Shown here piece after piece: positions 11,431 through 21,172 of a stretch of 64,000 nt of DNA. Source of the DNA: Macrolepiota albuminosa (lineage: Eukaryota; Basidiomycota; Agaricomycetes; Agaricales; Agaricaceae). The position numbers were made by a program, and so were the translations under genes. The notes under the pieces are model-generated. The model saw only the letters and a list, made by a program, of their open reading frames with translations. It made no database searches and was not told the DNA's origin. The first letter of the stretch is position 1; each line of letters starts with the position of its first letter. Location of the stretch: assembly GCA_027475525.1 (NCBI GenBank), contig JAMWFC010000111.1, positions 124,001 to 188,000 of the forward strand, written 5' to 3'.

Positions 11431-14400
11431 CTACTGCCGTCTGTGAGTCCTGCGCCCGGGGGGGTCGTCTCCCGGGTGCCGTCGCTGGAAGTCCCGGAGT
11501 TTGTCGAGAGCGCCTTCGAGGTTTCGTCGCGGTTCCCAAGTGTCGTCCTCCGGGCCGTATCCCTTCCATCGTACGAGGAAGTGGGGTCGCCCACGAATGT
11601 TCCGGGAGTCGAGGATGTCTTCGACCTCGTAGTGGTACTCGTCCTCGACCTCGACCGGGGGAGGGGGTTCGGGTCGTCGTTCGGAGAAGGGATCCGGGGG
11701 GTGTCGTTCCAGGAGGCGGACGTGGAAAACCGGGTGCAGGCCTTTAAGTCCCGGGGGGAGTTCGATCTTGTAGGCGTGGGATGAGACCTTCTTCAAAATT
11801 TTGAACGGGCCGAGACGCTTGTGATCGAGTTTTGGGGAGGGCCGGCGGGTGCGGAGGTGTCGTCGATCTAACCATACCTTTGTCCCGGGGGCCCAGTCGG
11901 GGGTGTCTTCCCGTTTCCGGTCGGCGTGTTTCACGTAGGCCCGGTTCGCGGTGTCGATCTCTTCCCGGAGAAACTCGTGAAGGGATTGGAGATCCCGGGC
12001 GACCTCATGGGCGGCGTGCGACGGGATGTCCCGGAGCGAGAGCGTCAGTCGGGGGTGGTATCCTTTGTTGGCAAAGAAGGGTGATACCCCGGTGGCAGAG
12101 TGTGGCGTGTTGTTGTAGGTGAACTCGGCCAGGGGGAGCTCGGCGCGCCAGTCGTCCTGCAAGTAGTTGACGTACAGCCGGAGGTACTGCTCGAGGGACT
12201 GGTTGACCCTTTCGGTTTGGCCGTCGGTTTCGGGGTGGTAGGCGGTAGAGAGGTTAGTCTTTACTTCAAGTGCCTTACACAGGGAAGTCCAAAACTTGGA
12301 CACGAAGAGAGGGCCCCGGTCGGAGACGATGTCGTCCGGGAGACCATGCTTGGCGAAGACGTGCTCGAGGAACAGCCGGGCGAAGTCCGGGGCGGTATCC
12401 GTGGTGTGGCAGGGTAGGAAGATGCCCTGTTTGGTTAGCCTGCACACAACGACGAGAATGGCATCGAACCCTTCAGATTCCGGGAGCTCGACGATGTGGT
12501 CCAGAGATATTGAGGACCAGGGGCGTCGTCCGACCGGCAGGGGTTTCAGGAGTCCGTACGGTCGGTGTCGGGGGACCTTGGCCCGGAGGCAGGGCTCGCA
12601 TGATCGAATGTAACGGGTCACGTCCTTCTTCAACCCTGGCCAAAAGTAAGTCCGGGAGATGAGCTGGAGGGTCTTACGTATTCCAGGGTGTCCCCGGAGC
12701 TTGTGGTCGTGGTGTTGACGGAGGACGTCGTAGCGAAGTCGGGCGTGATCCGGGACGTAGATGCGGCCGTCCCGGAGGAGGAGTTTTTCGTCGGGGGACA
12801 GGGAGAAGGCGGGGTCCCGGTCGGTTCCATCAGGGGGGTTGCGGGGGTCGTGATCGGTGAAGTACTTGTCTCGGGGGGCGCGGCGAATCTGACTCAGGGT
12901 CCCTTCCTCGTTTAAGATCAGTAAGGCATTCAAATGTTCGGGAGGGATCACCACGCGATGATTGAACGCATTACGTTCCGCCTCGAATGACTTCTTAGGG
13001 TAGACGTCCGGTCGACGGGTGAGGGCATCGGGTTTGGCGCCAAGTCGTCCCGGGCGGTACTGGATCGTGAAGTCGTATTCCGAGAGGATCTCGGACCATC
13101 GGGCCTGTCGTCGACTGAGTTGCTTGGTCGTGGTGAAGTACTGCAGGTTGTTATGATCCGAATAGACCTGGATCCGGTGCCGGGCTCCCTCGAGGTAGGC
13201 TCGCCACTGCTTGAAGGCTTCGACGATGGCGAGAAGCTCCTTGTCGTAGATGTCGTAGTTGAGTTCGGCGTCGATCATGGACCGGGTGTAGAAGGCGACT
13301 GGCCGGGGCTCCCCGCCGTCAGGTTCCACCTGCGAGAGGATCCCGGCGATGGCGTAGTCGGAGGCGTCACATTCCAGGATGATCGGGAGGGCCGGGTCGT
13401 AGTGCCGGAGTACCGGGGCGACTGTGAAAGCCTCCTTGAGCAAGTTAAAGACGCTCTGGCACTTACTGTCCCAGTTCCAGGCAATGTCCTTGCGCGTGAG
13501 CCAGTTGAGGGGTTTCGTGATCCCGGAGTAGTTGTCTATAAACCTCCGGTAGAAGTTAGCGAAACCCAGGAAGGACTGTACTTCCTTGACGTTCCGGGGC
13601 TGTGGCCAGTTGACGATGGCCTCGACCTTGTGGGGGTCCATGCGAACGCCATTCGGGGATACTATGACGCCAAGATACTCGACCTCTTCCGTATGGAATG
13701 AACACTTCTCGGGCTTGGCGTGGAGATTGTGCTCCCGGAGGCGCTCGAGGACTTGCCGGACATGCTTTTGGTGATCCTCCGGTGAGTCGGAATAAATGAG
13801 GATGTCGTCCAGGTAGACGATCACGAAGACGTCGCTCATGTCGTGGAAGATGTCGTTCATGAAGTATTGGAACGTAGCGGGGGAGTTAGTCATTCCGAAA
13901 GGCATCACAAGGTACTCAAACAGACCATACCGCGTGCGGAACGCGGTTTTCCACTCGTGTCCCGGGGCGATGCGGACGTTGTTGTAGCCGGAGCGGAGGT
14001 CGATCTTCGTGTAGACTTTGGCACTGCGAAGTCGATCGACCAGATCGCCGATGAGCGGGAGCGGGTAGCGGTTCTTCTTGGTGATCTTGTTGAGTCCCCG
14101 GTAGTCGACGCAGAGTCGGAGCGAGCCGTCCTTCTTCTTGGCGAATAGAACCGGGGCTCCGGCGGCGGAGGCGGAGGGTCGGATGAATCCTTTACCGAGC
14201 ATTTCGTCGAGGTAGTCCTTGAGAGCCCGGAGTTCGACCTCCGACATGTTGTAGACCTTGCCGAAAGGGGGGGTGGCTCCTTCCTCGAGGTCGATGGTGT
14301 GATCATAGGGGCGGTGAGGGGGGATCTCCTTGGCGTCTCCTTCGGAGAATACGTCAGCGAACTCGTGATACTCCGGGGGAACTACTTCTCGGAGGATCTG

Positions 14401-15831
14401 CTCCTCGGTTTTCTGTTCCGGGGGAATGGCGTCCCCTCGTAGGTGTTCTTCCGGGAGAGAAGGTGAGGTGTGCAGCTGAAACGTGGGAGTCCCGTCCCTC
14501 ATGAGGCGGGCGAAGGGGGCGGCCCCAATGATCTTGATGTCGAGTGCGCTCGGGTCGGTCGGGGTCGCGGAGGCATCGGCCGGAGCGGGTGTGACGCGTG
14601 TCGGAGACCGGCAGGGGTAGTTCGGCCCTTTGTACTTGTTCCGAGGAATGTTTGGGGGTCGATCAGGGGCCTTGAGGTCTCGGACGGGCGTGGGTGGGGC
14701 ATGCGCGGGGGGCGCGGCAGTCGTCCCGGGGGTGTCGGGCGTCGGGTCGCCTCCTAGGGCTCGGAGGTGCACGGCGGTCGAGGGGTGGTCTTCGGGTCCC
14801 GGGAAGGTCATGGTGAGCGTCCTCCAATCGATGTCGGGGTTTGTGTCGCGCAGCCAGGGTAATCCCAGCACCATCGGGGTCGATTCGTGAAGTCGCGTGA
14901 CCAGGAAGTCGGAGGTGAACTCGTAGCCGTTGTCCAGGGTCACGCGTCCTGAATGAGACCTCTTGATGGGGCCGGAGGCGGAGGGAGTGCCGTCGAGGCG
15001 CTGCAGGCGAAGGGGCTGGTCGAGGGGGTCGTGAGGGAGGTCGAGGGTGTCGCTGATGAAGACCCCGGTGGCTCCGCTGTCGATGAGGGCCGATATCGGC
15101 CCGGGGGTGCCGTCCAGCCTGGCATTGATGACGAAGGACCGGGACGAGCGAGACTGGAGTCCCGGGGGTGGTGGGGGTTCGTCCGGGGAGTCCTTCGGGG
15201 TTGGTCTTGGGGGGTGGGGGATGTCGAAGGGAAGTTGTTGGTCGTCGGGCGTCGGGTCCCGGGTCAGGCGAAGGGTGAGGTGTCGCCAATCGACGCGGGG
15301 GTTGGTGTCCCGGAGCCATGGGAGCCCTAAGACGAGGGGTGTGGAGGGGTGAAGTTTGGTCATCAACATCCGCAGGGTGTGAGTCTGTCCGTTGGCGAAG
15401 GTAACGGGCATACGCACGAAATGGGTGATGTTCCCCGCCGTGGAGGCGTCTCCGTCAAAGAGGCAGAGTCGTACCGGGACCGGGAGTCGTTGAGCGGGTT
15501 CCGGGGCCAAGGCAGACAATGCTTCGTCGATGAAGTTGTCGGTGGCGCCACTGTCGACGAGGGTGTTGAGGGGGGTTCCGGAGGGGGTGAGGCGGGTGTT
15601 GAGGAGGAGGGAGTGCGAGGAGTGGGAGGGTAGGTAAGCCGTGAGGGTGTCCTGTACGAGTGTCGTGGAGCGAAGGTGGGAAACCGGGGCGGAGAAGACG
15701 TCGGGGTCGATTCCGCGATTTAGGGCGTCTTCCGGGTCTAAATCGCCGGGTCGTTTTCCGAGTACTCGTAGGTGGCGTCCTCTCCTTCGAAGGTCCAGGT
15801 GGCACGTCCCATGACCTGTCGTTTGGGGCAC
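11431..15831 (-). CDS. pol: Pol polyprotein of chromovirus: two proteases, RT, RNase H, integrase, chromodomain
   Basis: 1,466 codons, open throughout. Residues run approximately as follows: retropepsin-like domain 1 (LVDSGAT at 91-97, then [11 protein letters not shown]), retropepsin-like domain 2 (LIDSGAT at 249-255, then the same [11 protein letters not shown]), RT with VDYRGLN and the YLDD active site (673-676), RNase H with DASDYA and DKELLAI, and integrase with an HHCC finger and D,D,E ([16 protein letters not shown]). The chromodomain at the end has YEVEDIL and LVRWKGY..DDTWEP. It overlaps gag by 94 nt in the -1 frame, so translation by -1 frameshifting is likely, though I saw no textbook slippery heptamer. 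The first codon of the open frame is GTG and is probably not a start. The duplicated protease is unusual for the family. Confidence 0.95.
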   Translation of the reverse strand: MPQTTGHGTCHLDLRRRGRHLRVLGKRPGDLDPEDALNRGIDPDVFSAPVSHLRSTTLVQDTLTAYLPSHSSHSLLLNTRLTPSGTPLNTLVDSGATDNFIDEALSALAPEPAQRLPVPVRLCLFDGDASTAGNITHFVRMPVTFANGQTHTLRMLMTKLHPSTPLVLGLPWLRDTNPRVDWRHLTLRLTRDPTPDDQQLPFDIPHPPRPTPKDSPDEPPPPPGLQSRSSRSFVINARLDGTPGPISALIDSGATGVFISDTLDLPHDPLDQPLRLQRLDGTPSASGPIKRSHSGRVTLDNGYEFTSDFLVTRLHESTPMVLGLPWLRDTNPDIDWRTLTMTFPGPEDHPSTAVHLRALGGDPTPDTPGTTAAPPAHAPPTPVRDLKAPDRPPNIPRNKYKGPNYPCRSPTRVTPAPADASATPTDPSALDIKIIGAAPFARLMRDGTPTFQLHTSPSLPEEHLRGDAIPPEQKTEEQILREVVPPEYHEFADVFSEGDAKEIPPHRPYDHTIDLEEGATPPFGKVYNMSEVELRALKDYLDEMLGKGFIRPSASAAGAPVLFAKKKDGSLRLCVDYRGLNKITKKNRYPLPLIGDLVDRLRSAKVYTKIDLRSGYNNVRIAPGHEWKTAFRTRYGLFEYLVMPFGMTNSPATFQYFMNDIFHDMSDVFVIVYLDDILIYSDSPEDHQKHVRQVLERLREHNLHAKPEKCSFHTEEVEYLGVIVSPNGVRMDPHKVEAIVNWPQPRNVKEVQSFLGFANFYRRFIDNYSGITKPLNWLTRKDIAWNWDSKCQSVFNLLKEAFTVAPVLRHYDPALPIILECDASDYAIAGILSQVEPDGGEPRPVAFYTRSMIDAELNYDIYDKELLAIVEAFKQWRAYLEGARHRIQVYSDHNNLQYFTTTKQLSRRQARWSEILSEYDFTIQYRPGRLGAKPDALTRRPDVYPKKSFEAERNAFNHRVVIPPEHLNALLILNEEGTLSQIRRAPRDKYFTDHDPRNPPDGTDRDPAFSLSPDEKLLLRDGRIYVPDHARLRYDVLRQHHDHKLRGHPGIRKTLQLISRTYFWPGLKKDVTRYIRSCEPCLRAKVPRHRPYGLLKPLPVGRRPWSSISLDHIVELPESEGFDAILVVVCRLTKQGIFLPCHTTDTAPDFARLFLEHVFAKHGLPDDIVSDRGPLFVSKFWTSLCKALEVKTNLSTAYHPETDGQTERVNQSLEQYLRLYVNYLQDDWRAELPLAEFTYNNTPHSATGVSPFFANKGYHPRLTLSLRDIPSHAAHEVARDLQSLHEFLREEIDTANRAYVKHADRKREDTPDWAPGTKVWLDRRHLRTRRPSPKLDHKRLGPFKILKKVSSHAYKIELPPGLKGLHPVFHVRLLERHPPDPFSERRPEPPPPVEVEDEYHYEVEDILDSRNIRGRPHFLVRWKGYGPEDDTWEPRRNLEGALDKLRDFQRRHPGDDPPGRRTHRRQ

Positions 15832-18464
15832 TCGGAGATGAAATGATCTTTCTCACCACAGAGTATGCAGACGCCCTCCCTTCTCCGTCGTTCCTGCACA
15901 TCCGTCGGGACCTCGATCCAGGGTCGTCCCTTCTTTTGAAGCCGGTTGGCTCGGAGGGCCTCCTCGTCCCGTTCGTCGTCGAAGTCGAAGTCTTCGGGGT
16001 CTCCCGGGGGTTCCTCGGGGCTTGGCGCGTCGCCCGGGTCTTGGGTGGCCACGGCGGCGTTGAGCTGGGCCTGGGGGCGGGTGCCGCTGCCGGGGTTAGC
16101 ATTGGGCGGGCCGCGACTCACCGGGGGTCGGCCGCCAGGGAACGCGGGGGGACCGGGGTTTCGACCTTGGGGGTTGGGAGCTTCGCCGGAGGGCCAAGGG
16201 GGTCCTCCTCTAGGGTTCCAGGGGGGTCGGGAGTTCGAATACTCGCTGCGGTCTTCCCAGTAGCGCTGGTCGATCTGCATGACGAGGGCCTTGTATCCGT
16301 CGTAGGAGGGTTGTTTCGGGGCGAGTCGGAGGACGTCCTTGATACGTTGTGGGAGGGCGCGGCGGAGGGCGTACCGGAGGGCGCTGTAATTCCAACCTGT
16401 CTCGTAAGCTTCCTTTTCAAAACGTACGATGAAGGTAGTGAAACGTTCTTCAGAGCGCATCCGGAGGTTGAAGAGGTTGTCCTCGGCCTCGGCCACGGTG
16501 TCGTATATCCCGAATTTCCCGGAGAACTCGTCGACGAAGGCTTGCCAGCGAGCGAGTGCCGGGTTGTTGGGGTCGAACTGGATGAGGGCCGTGTAGTGAT
16601 CGAAGGCGATCCCCTGGAGGTACGACGCGGCAAAGGCCACCCGGGAGCTGTCAACCTGAAACGTGAGCGGCTTTGCCTGAAACGTATTGAGACATTGTGT
16701 GAGGAAGGTACGCCATTTTCGGGGGTCCCGGCCCGTGAAAGCGTCGGGCTTTTGAATGTCCAATCGTCCTTCGCGGGCGAGGGCGTCGCGAGCGTCGTCC
16801 GATCCGGCAGTGTTGCGGGGAGGGGGGCCAGCATTGTAATAATAGTAATAATGATTGCCCCCCCCTCCTTGAGGAGGAAACGCACCAAGGGCGGGGCCCC
16901 ACCCGCCGGGAGGACCTCCTCCGGGTGGCTCACCTGGGGGTCCACGCCCGGGAGGCCCGTTGTCCCACGGGGGCTCGTTCCTGCCGGGAGGAGGCCCGGG
17001 TCTCCACGCAGGGGGCGGCGGAGGGGGGGGTCCTGGGGGTCGTCCTCGAGGTTCGGCGGGAGGGGGCGGAGGCGGTCGGGGAGGGTTTGGTGGGGTTGGG
17101 TCGATCGGAGGGGGGTTAGGTGCTGGGTCGGGTGCCGGGTTGCGCGGGGGACGTTCAATCCGGGAGGGTCGGGCTTGCATCGGGGGTCGCGGGGGGTTCC
17201 GTAGGTCGAAGTGGGGTGGCGGATCGCGGCGGAAGTTGCGTTCCGGAGGGGCCGGGGCGGACGTGGCGGGCGGTGCTGGTGCCGGGGCGGGCGCGGGCGC
17301 GGGACGTTGTTCGTTGTTATCGCGCGTGAGCTCGTCAATGTAGCATAACGTGTCGTCCGTACTAGGGGTGTCCACCCGGGCTGTGCCGGGGTTCGTCGGG
17401 GCCGGGGGTCGGGCGTTGTCTGTTCGCGGGAGGGGTTCCAGGGGTCTTTGAGGCTGTCCCCAGGTCTCGAAGGTACTAGGAACGGAGTTAGCCCTGCGGC
17501 GAGTTGACAAGCCTACCGTGCGAGCAGCGGGTTGATCGAAGAGGCCTCCCGTCGGGTTGAGGGACCGTAGTATGGCTGAGGCGTTCTGCCGTTCTTCCCG
17601 TTGCCGTTGCTCCGGAGTGGGGACCGTGGGGGCTGCCGGGACTGCTGGGGCCGGTTCCGGGGGTTCCCGTCGAATGTGAATCGAGCGACCTGGGTCCGCG
17701 GGGTCGTTGAGGGGCCGAGGGGAGGGGGACGCGTGGACTTCGTCGAGCAGCTGTTGTAATTCTTCCCGGAGGATCGTATTGCGCCTATACTTTACCATGG
17801 TTTGCTCCGGGAGTTCTCCTCGCGTGAGGCGATCCCCGAATTCGACCAGGCAGTGAGCCCATTCCTCCGGAGTGCCTTCGAAGTCGTCGTGCCCGAACTC
17901 CACAAGCAGCGTCCTTGTCCGTTGCGCGAAGTCCTCCGGTGAGATCCTGAGGGAGCGGAGTATCTCGTCCCGTTGCCGTTCATACTCCTCGAGGCGTCGT
18001 CGTCCCATTGGCGAGGGAGGGGTTCGAGCGGGTGGAGCGGCGGCCGGGTAATGACGAGGGGGGTAGTCGGGGTAGGGGGGTCCTCGGGGTTCTCGGGGTT
18101 GGGGGACGGGGCGCTGGTAACCGTAGTAGGGGGTGGGTGCAAAGGGGCCCTCGCTGGGGGGAATCGGGCGAGGCCCACTGGGTACAGGAGGGGTCTCCGG
18201 CAGGCCCCCGGGAATGCTCCGGTACGAGGGGACCTCCACGGGTCGTGCCATGGCTAGGTTGGGCGGAGGGGCCCAACTGGCTGAGGGCCCCAGATCATAG
18301 AAGGATGGGTCGGGGGCCCAGTGGCGGTGGAGGTACTGAGGTTCGTATGGGAGGGGTGGGTAGACAGGGCGGGGGGTCTGTGCGGAGTAGTGGTCGGGTA
18401 CCGGGCGTCCGTAAGGGTCGGTCTGGTACCCCGTGGGGTAGTAGGTGTGAGTATACGTAGCCAT
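15738..18464 (-). CDS. gag: Gag polyprotein with CCHC zinc knuckle
   Basis: The ATG at 18464 is 21 bp past the primer-binding site (an in-frame TTG lies one codon upstream), giving about 908 residues. The first half is Tyr/Pro-rich and disordered. The middle, near 16850-16250, carries a retrotransposon gag domain ([13 protein letters not shown], then [11 protein letters not shown]). The C-terminus has a C-x2-C-x4-H-x4-C knuckle ([14 protein letters not shown]). The protein would form the capsid and package RNA. It ends inside the start of pol, in the +1 frame relative to it. A spurious 514-codon frame reads through it on the other strand and is a composition effect. Intact, so the element is potentially functional. 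Confidence 0.93.
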   Translation of the reverse strand: MATYTHTYYPTGYQTDPYGRPVPDHYSAQTPRPVYPPLPYEPQYLHRHWAPDPSFYDLGPSASWAPPPNLAMARPVEVPSYRSIPGGLPETPPVPSGPRPIPPSEGPFAPTPYYGYQRPVPQPREPRGPPYPDYPPRHYPAAAPPARTPPSPMGRRRLEEYERQRDEILRSLRISPEDFAQRTRTLLVEFGHDDFEGTPEEWAHCLVEFGDRLTRGELPEQTMVKYRRNTILREELQQLLDEVHASPSPRPLNDPADPGRSIHIRREPPEPAPAVPAAPTVPTPEQRQREERQNASAILRSLNPTGGLFDQPAARTVGLSTRRRANSVPSTFETWGQPQRPLEPLPRTDNARPPAPTNPGTARVDTPSTDDTLCYIDELTRDNNEQRPAPAPAPAPAPPATSAPAPPERNFRRDPPPHFDLRNPPRPPMQARPSRIERPPRNPAPDPAPNPPPIDPTPPNPPRPPPPPPAEPRGRPPGPPPPPPPAWRPGPPPGRNEPPWDNGPPGRGPPGEPPGGGPPGGWGPALGAFPPQGGGGNHYYYYYNAGPPPRNTAGSDDARDALAREGRLDIQKPDAFTGRDPRKWRTFLTQCLNTFQAKPLTFQVDSSRVAFAASYLQGIAFDHYTALIQFDPNNPALARWQAFVDEFSGKFGIYDTVAEAEDNLFNLRMRSEERFTTFIVRFEKEAYETGWNYSALRYALRRALPQRIKDVLRLAPKQPSYDGYKALVMQIDQRYWEDRSEYSNSRPPWNPRGGPPWPSGEAPNPQGRNPGPPAFPGGRPPVSRGPPNANPGSGTRPQAQLNAAVATQDPGDAPSPEEPPGDPEDFDFDDERDEEALRANRLQKKGRPWIEVPTDVQERRRREGVCILCGEKDHFISECPKRQVMGRATWTFEGEDATYEYSENDPAI

Positions 18465-18484
18465 CAAGAACGGTGTAAGGAAAG

Positions 18485-18496
18485 AGTCTTGATATT
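18485..18496 (-). promoter_or_regulatory. Primer-binding site, self-priming type
   Basis: On the minus strand AATATCAAGACT begins one base after the end of the 5' LTR. It is the exact complement of AGTCTTGATATT in the LTR (18859-18870, minus strand), which lies where the transcript should begin. Tf1-type chromoviruses prime reverse transcription with the folded-back 5' end of their own RNA; this matches that layout. No standard tRNA complement was recognised. Confidence 0.7.
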
Positions 18497-18858
18497 ATGT
18501 CAGGTTCCGCTGAATCGGGGGCTTTCCGGGAAAGCGACGCCCTTACGATGCGGACTTGATCTACGGATACTCGGGTGTCTGGAACTCCGGGGCTAGGACT
18601 CCGGGGTTCAAGACGAGGACAGGGTAATCCCGGGAGAGGGGACTAGAGTCCGGGGGTTTTGGATGAAAGTGGCTGGGAGTTAGAGGGGGTCGAGTCGTGA
18701 ACCGGAGGTTCTAAGACGAGACCAAGTTAGTAACTTAAGAGTCGCGAAGTGCGTACCAAACTTATAGCACGCGAATACTAAGGCGTGCCAGTCGAAGCGT
18801 ACCAAACGAGGCGTACCAGTCAAACAGAGGGCACGCAATATCCAAGTAACAGTTATGC

Positions 18859-18898
18859 AATATCAAGACTGTCGAATACAACGGGGAGCTATACTATA
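18859..18898 (-). promoter_or_regulatory. LTR promoter: TATA box and predicted transcription start
   Basis: On the minus strand TATAGTAT starts at 18898. The self-complementary primer sequence AGTCTTGATATT starts 28 nt downstream at 18870, the normal TATA-to-start distance. The same arrangement is in the left LTR (8806-8845) and the start motif persists in decayed LTRs near 25362 and 47130. Confidence 0.6.
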
Positions 18899-19219
18899 AG
18901 TACTACGGATCGTGTCTCGGGATTCCGGGGTGTCTGGGATGAGTTCCGGGGGCCATTGAGTAGCGGCCGGGGACTGTATACCGGGATCGCGCGTGTGGGG
19001 ACGCGCGATCAATTGGTGCGGAGGGAGTCGTGATGCGTGGGGCGTGATGCGTGATGGCCGTATGCGAGCCGCGTGATCTGATCGTTGATGGCGGGTGATC
19101 CCGGGGTCCGTGATGCAGGGGTCCCGGGGGGGGCTGGCTGATGGCGATCGTTGATGGCTGATGGTGGTCCTTGATGCGTGTGAGGGCGGCGTCGGTAGCG
19201 GTGGGGGCGGGGTGCGCTG

Positions 19220-19372
19220 TGGGATTGACGGAAGAGGTTCCCGGATGGGACTCCGGGGGTGTCCCGGGGAGGTTCCGGGGGGGAGGGGTCGTGACATGGG
19301 ATTGACGGAAGAGGTTCCCGGATGGGACTCCGGGGGTGTCCCGGGGAGGTTCCGGGGGGAGGGGTCGTGACA
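19220..19372. repeat. 77-bp tandem duplication (probable assembly scar 3)
   Basis: 19220-19296 and 19297-19372 are identical except for one base in a G-run (7 G versus 6 G). Confidence 0.88.
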
Positions 19373-19377
19373 GGACA
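19373..19377. repeat. Target-site duplication GGACA, right side
   Basis: Matches 8440-8444 and directly follows the end of the right LTR. Confidence 0.88.
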
Positions 19378-20864
19378 CAGGCAAACACTATCAATCACTG
19401 TGGTTCAACTTGGTACTTATTACTACTTGTTGTGAGCTAGAATGTTTTGATAGGTAAAATTCTGGCAATTAGTACAATGTAAGTACAACTTCAGCCTGTT
19501 CAATCTATGGATCTATGTGGCTTGAAACGAATCTTTTCTGCGAATGCGACTATGGAAAAACCATTGTATTACTCGAACAACTATGCAATGAAGCTTTATA
19601 TATACCAACCTGCTAAAACAACCAAGATGTTCAGTGATATTAAGTATGACTTTAGTGAACACTCACTCACTTATACAAAAATAACCATATGCAGTCGATA
19701 TTTCCTCTCAACATCACTTCATATATGTTTACTTTTTTTTGGTGTATAACATTGAACAACGTCTTCACACAACATTCATGTCTGAACTTCCACACGTTGA
19801 TGATATACAGTGTTGGCACCTGTGCACGTCTCCCTACTCCTTCTGCGGAAAATAAATGAGAGAAATTGCAGATGTTGGGTTCACCATTGTCACTAGATGG
19901 TACCTTAACGTTTTAAGTGGTTATAACATCAAAAATCTAGTATTTTGGTGAGTTTTTCTATTTTACTTTATATTAGCGCTTTTAACGTTTTAAGTGGTTA
20001 TAACGTCAAAAATCTAGTATTTTGGTGAGTTTTTCTATTTTACTTTATATTAGCGCTTTTTTTTACATATTGTATCTTTCTAATGTCAGCTCTTATACCC
20101 ATCACGTTTTTCTATTTTACTTTATATTAGCGCTTTTTTTTACATATTGTATCTTTCTAATGTCAGCTCTTATACCCATCACGATCTGTGCACGTGACAC
20201 CTCACCCTAAAAGGATTCAATATGAACCAACAATTAGTCGCTGCCTTTCACATACATTGTAGCGACGACAATCCATACCTTGACAAAGCATTCACTTATA
20301 CATATTTGGGCGATTCATACAGCTGAACAGCGGAAAATATCATTGTCAAGCATGTTGTTCCCAGCCATGTAACTCGACACCATATTTTCAACACAGTTTC
20401 AAAAATCATTGTAAGTCTTCATTTACTCTTCAAGTTTACTTCAAACTCATTTTATTACAAGTGCGTGTATATTACAACACAAAACAATAATGACACATCA
20501 ATAGGTAGTATTACTTTCTTTTCGTAGGTAACTTAACTTTCATTTCCATGATTACAATATGCTATATGTTTTTGTCAAACAGATTTTATTTTATTTATTT
20601 ATTTTATTATATAATAATATTATATATATTATGTATATCATACCACTTAATATATATATTCATATCATATCATTTATCATTATCATATCTATATCTATAT
20701 ATACATAATGTATAACCATGTATAATAATAATGAAATAATAAATAAAGAAAATAAAGAACGAACGAAGAGAAGAGTACAAGTAATAAAATAAAAAGTAAT
20801 ACAAGAAAAAGAAACATGTATGTAAGAGTCAGGGACCGGTGCACACGTGCGCCGCTATGATTGA
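19378..20864. other. Intergenic, AT-rich, no gene identified
   Basis: Contains two chained 77-bp duplications (19905-20182) and a TA-rich simple region (about 20585-20720). A short frame near 19507-19749 has no recognisable content. Confidence 0.5.
19905..20182. repeat. Two overlapping 77-bp tandem duplications (probable assembly scars 4 and 5)
   Basis: 19905-19981 recurs at 19982-20058 with a single A/G difference (19928 versus 20005). 20029-20105 recurs exactly at 20106-20182. Both offsets are 77, so the intervening unique piece is only about a hundred bases. Confidence 0.88.
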
Positions 20865-21172
20865 TTAACTAGTGTGCACTAACTGGCATGCTTTGACTAG
20901 CATGCTTAACTTACATGTATGCTCTTGAGATTGGTATGCACTTTATGACTTAAAGTTTATTAACCCTGGTTCTCAACTTGACCTTAACCCCTTTATTTTT
21001 TTGACTCTACCCAATTTCCAGACTAAGTCTCTCTACCCTGGAAAATCCCTTGTTTGCATCTTGAACCCCAGAGCATGGTCCAGAGTTCCAGACATCTGAG
21101 TTCATGTAGATCAAGTCTGCCTTGTAAGGGTGTTGCTTTTCTGGAAAGCCCCTGACTCAGCAGAACCTGACA
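20865..21172 (+). repeat. Family A LTR fragment, left LTR of decayed copy 2
   Basis: The right end CAGAACCTGACA matches the inner end of the family A LTR (minus-strand sense of copy 1). Most CpG sites of copy 1 read TG or CA here. The left end is truncated; the border near 20865 is approximate. Confidence 0.7.

Larger units (their letters stand above)
8445..19372 (-). mobile_element. Complete chromovirus-type Ty3/gypsy LTR retrotransposon (family A, copy 1)
   Basis: Two LTRs with TG..CA ends are flanked by the 5-bp duplication GGACA. The internal region encodes gag and pol on the minus strand. Pol carries protease, RT, RNase H, integrase and a C-terminal chromodomain in gypsy order. A primer-binding site follows the 5' LTR (right side) and a polypurine tract precedes the 3' LTR (left side). 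An extra plus-strand gene lies between pol and the 3' LTR. The two LTRs showed no difference in the parts I compared, apart from a 77-bp duplication in the right one. With intact frames this points to a recent insertion. The element is strikingly GC-rich compared with its flanks and with the decayed copies 2-4 in this window. Confidence 0.95.
18498..19372 (-). repeat. Family A 5' LTR, with an internal 77-bp duplication at its outer end
   Basis: 18498-19296 matches the left LTR over 799 bp. It is followed by a second copy of the last 77 bp (less one G) ending at 19372, then the target-site duplication GGACA. The extra copy ends exactly at the LTR border. Confidence 0.92.

Noticed and set aside
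15738..15831. Slippery heptamer for -1 frameshifting in the gag/pol overlap
   Set aside because: No X-XXY-YYZ heptamer was found in the gag frame. Frameshifting is inferred only from the overlap and relative frame.
15660..17204. Long plus-strand open frame of about 514 codons inside the retrotransposon
   Set aside because: It lies opposite gag, has Gly/Arg-rich low-complexity content and no splice or motif support. It is a by-product of the very high GC content, like the other plus-strand frames between 11.4 and 18.6 kb.
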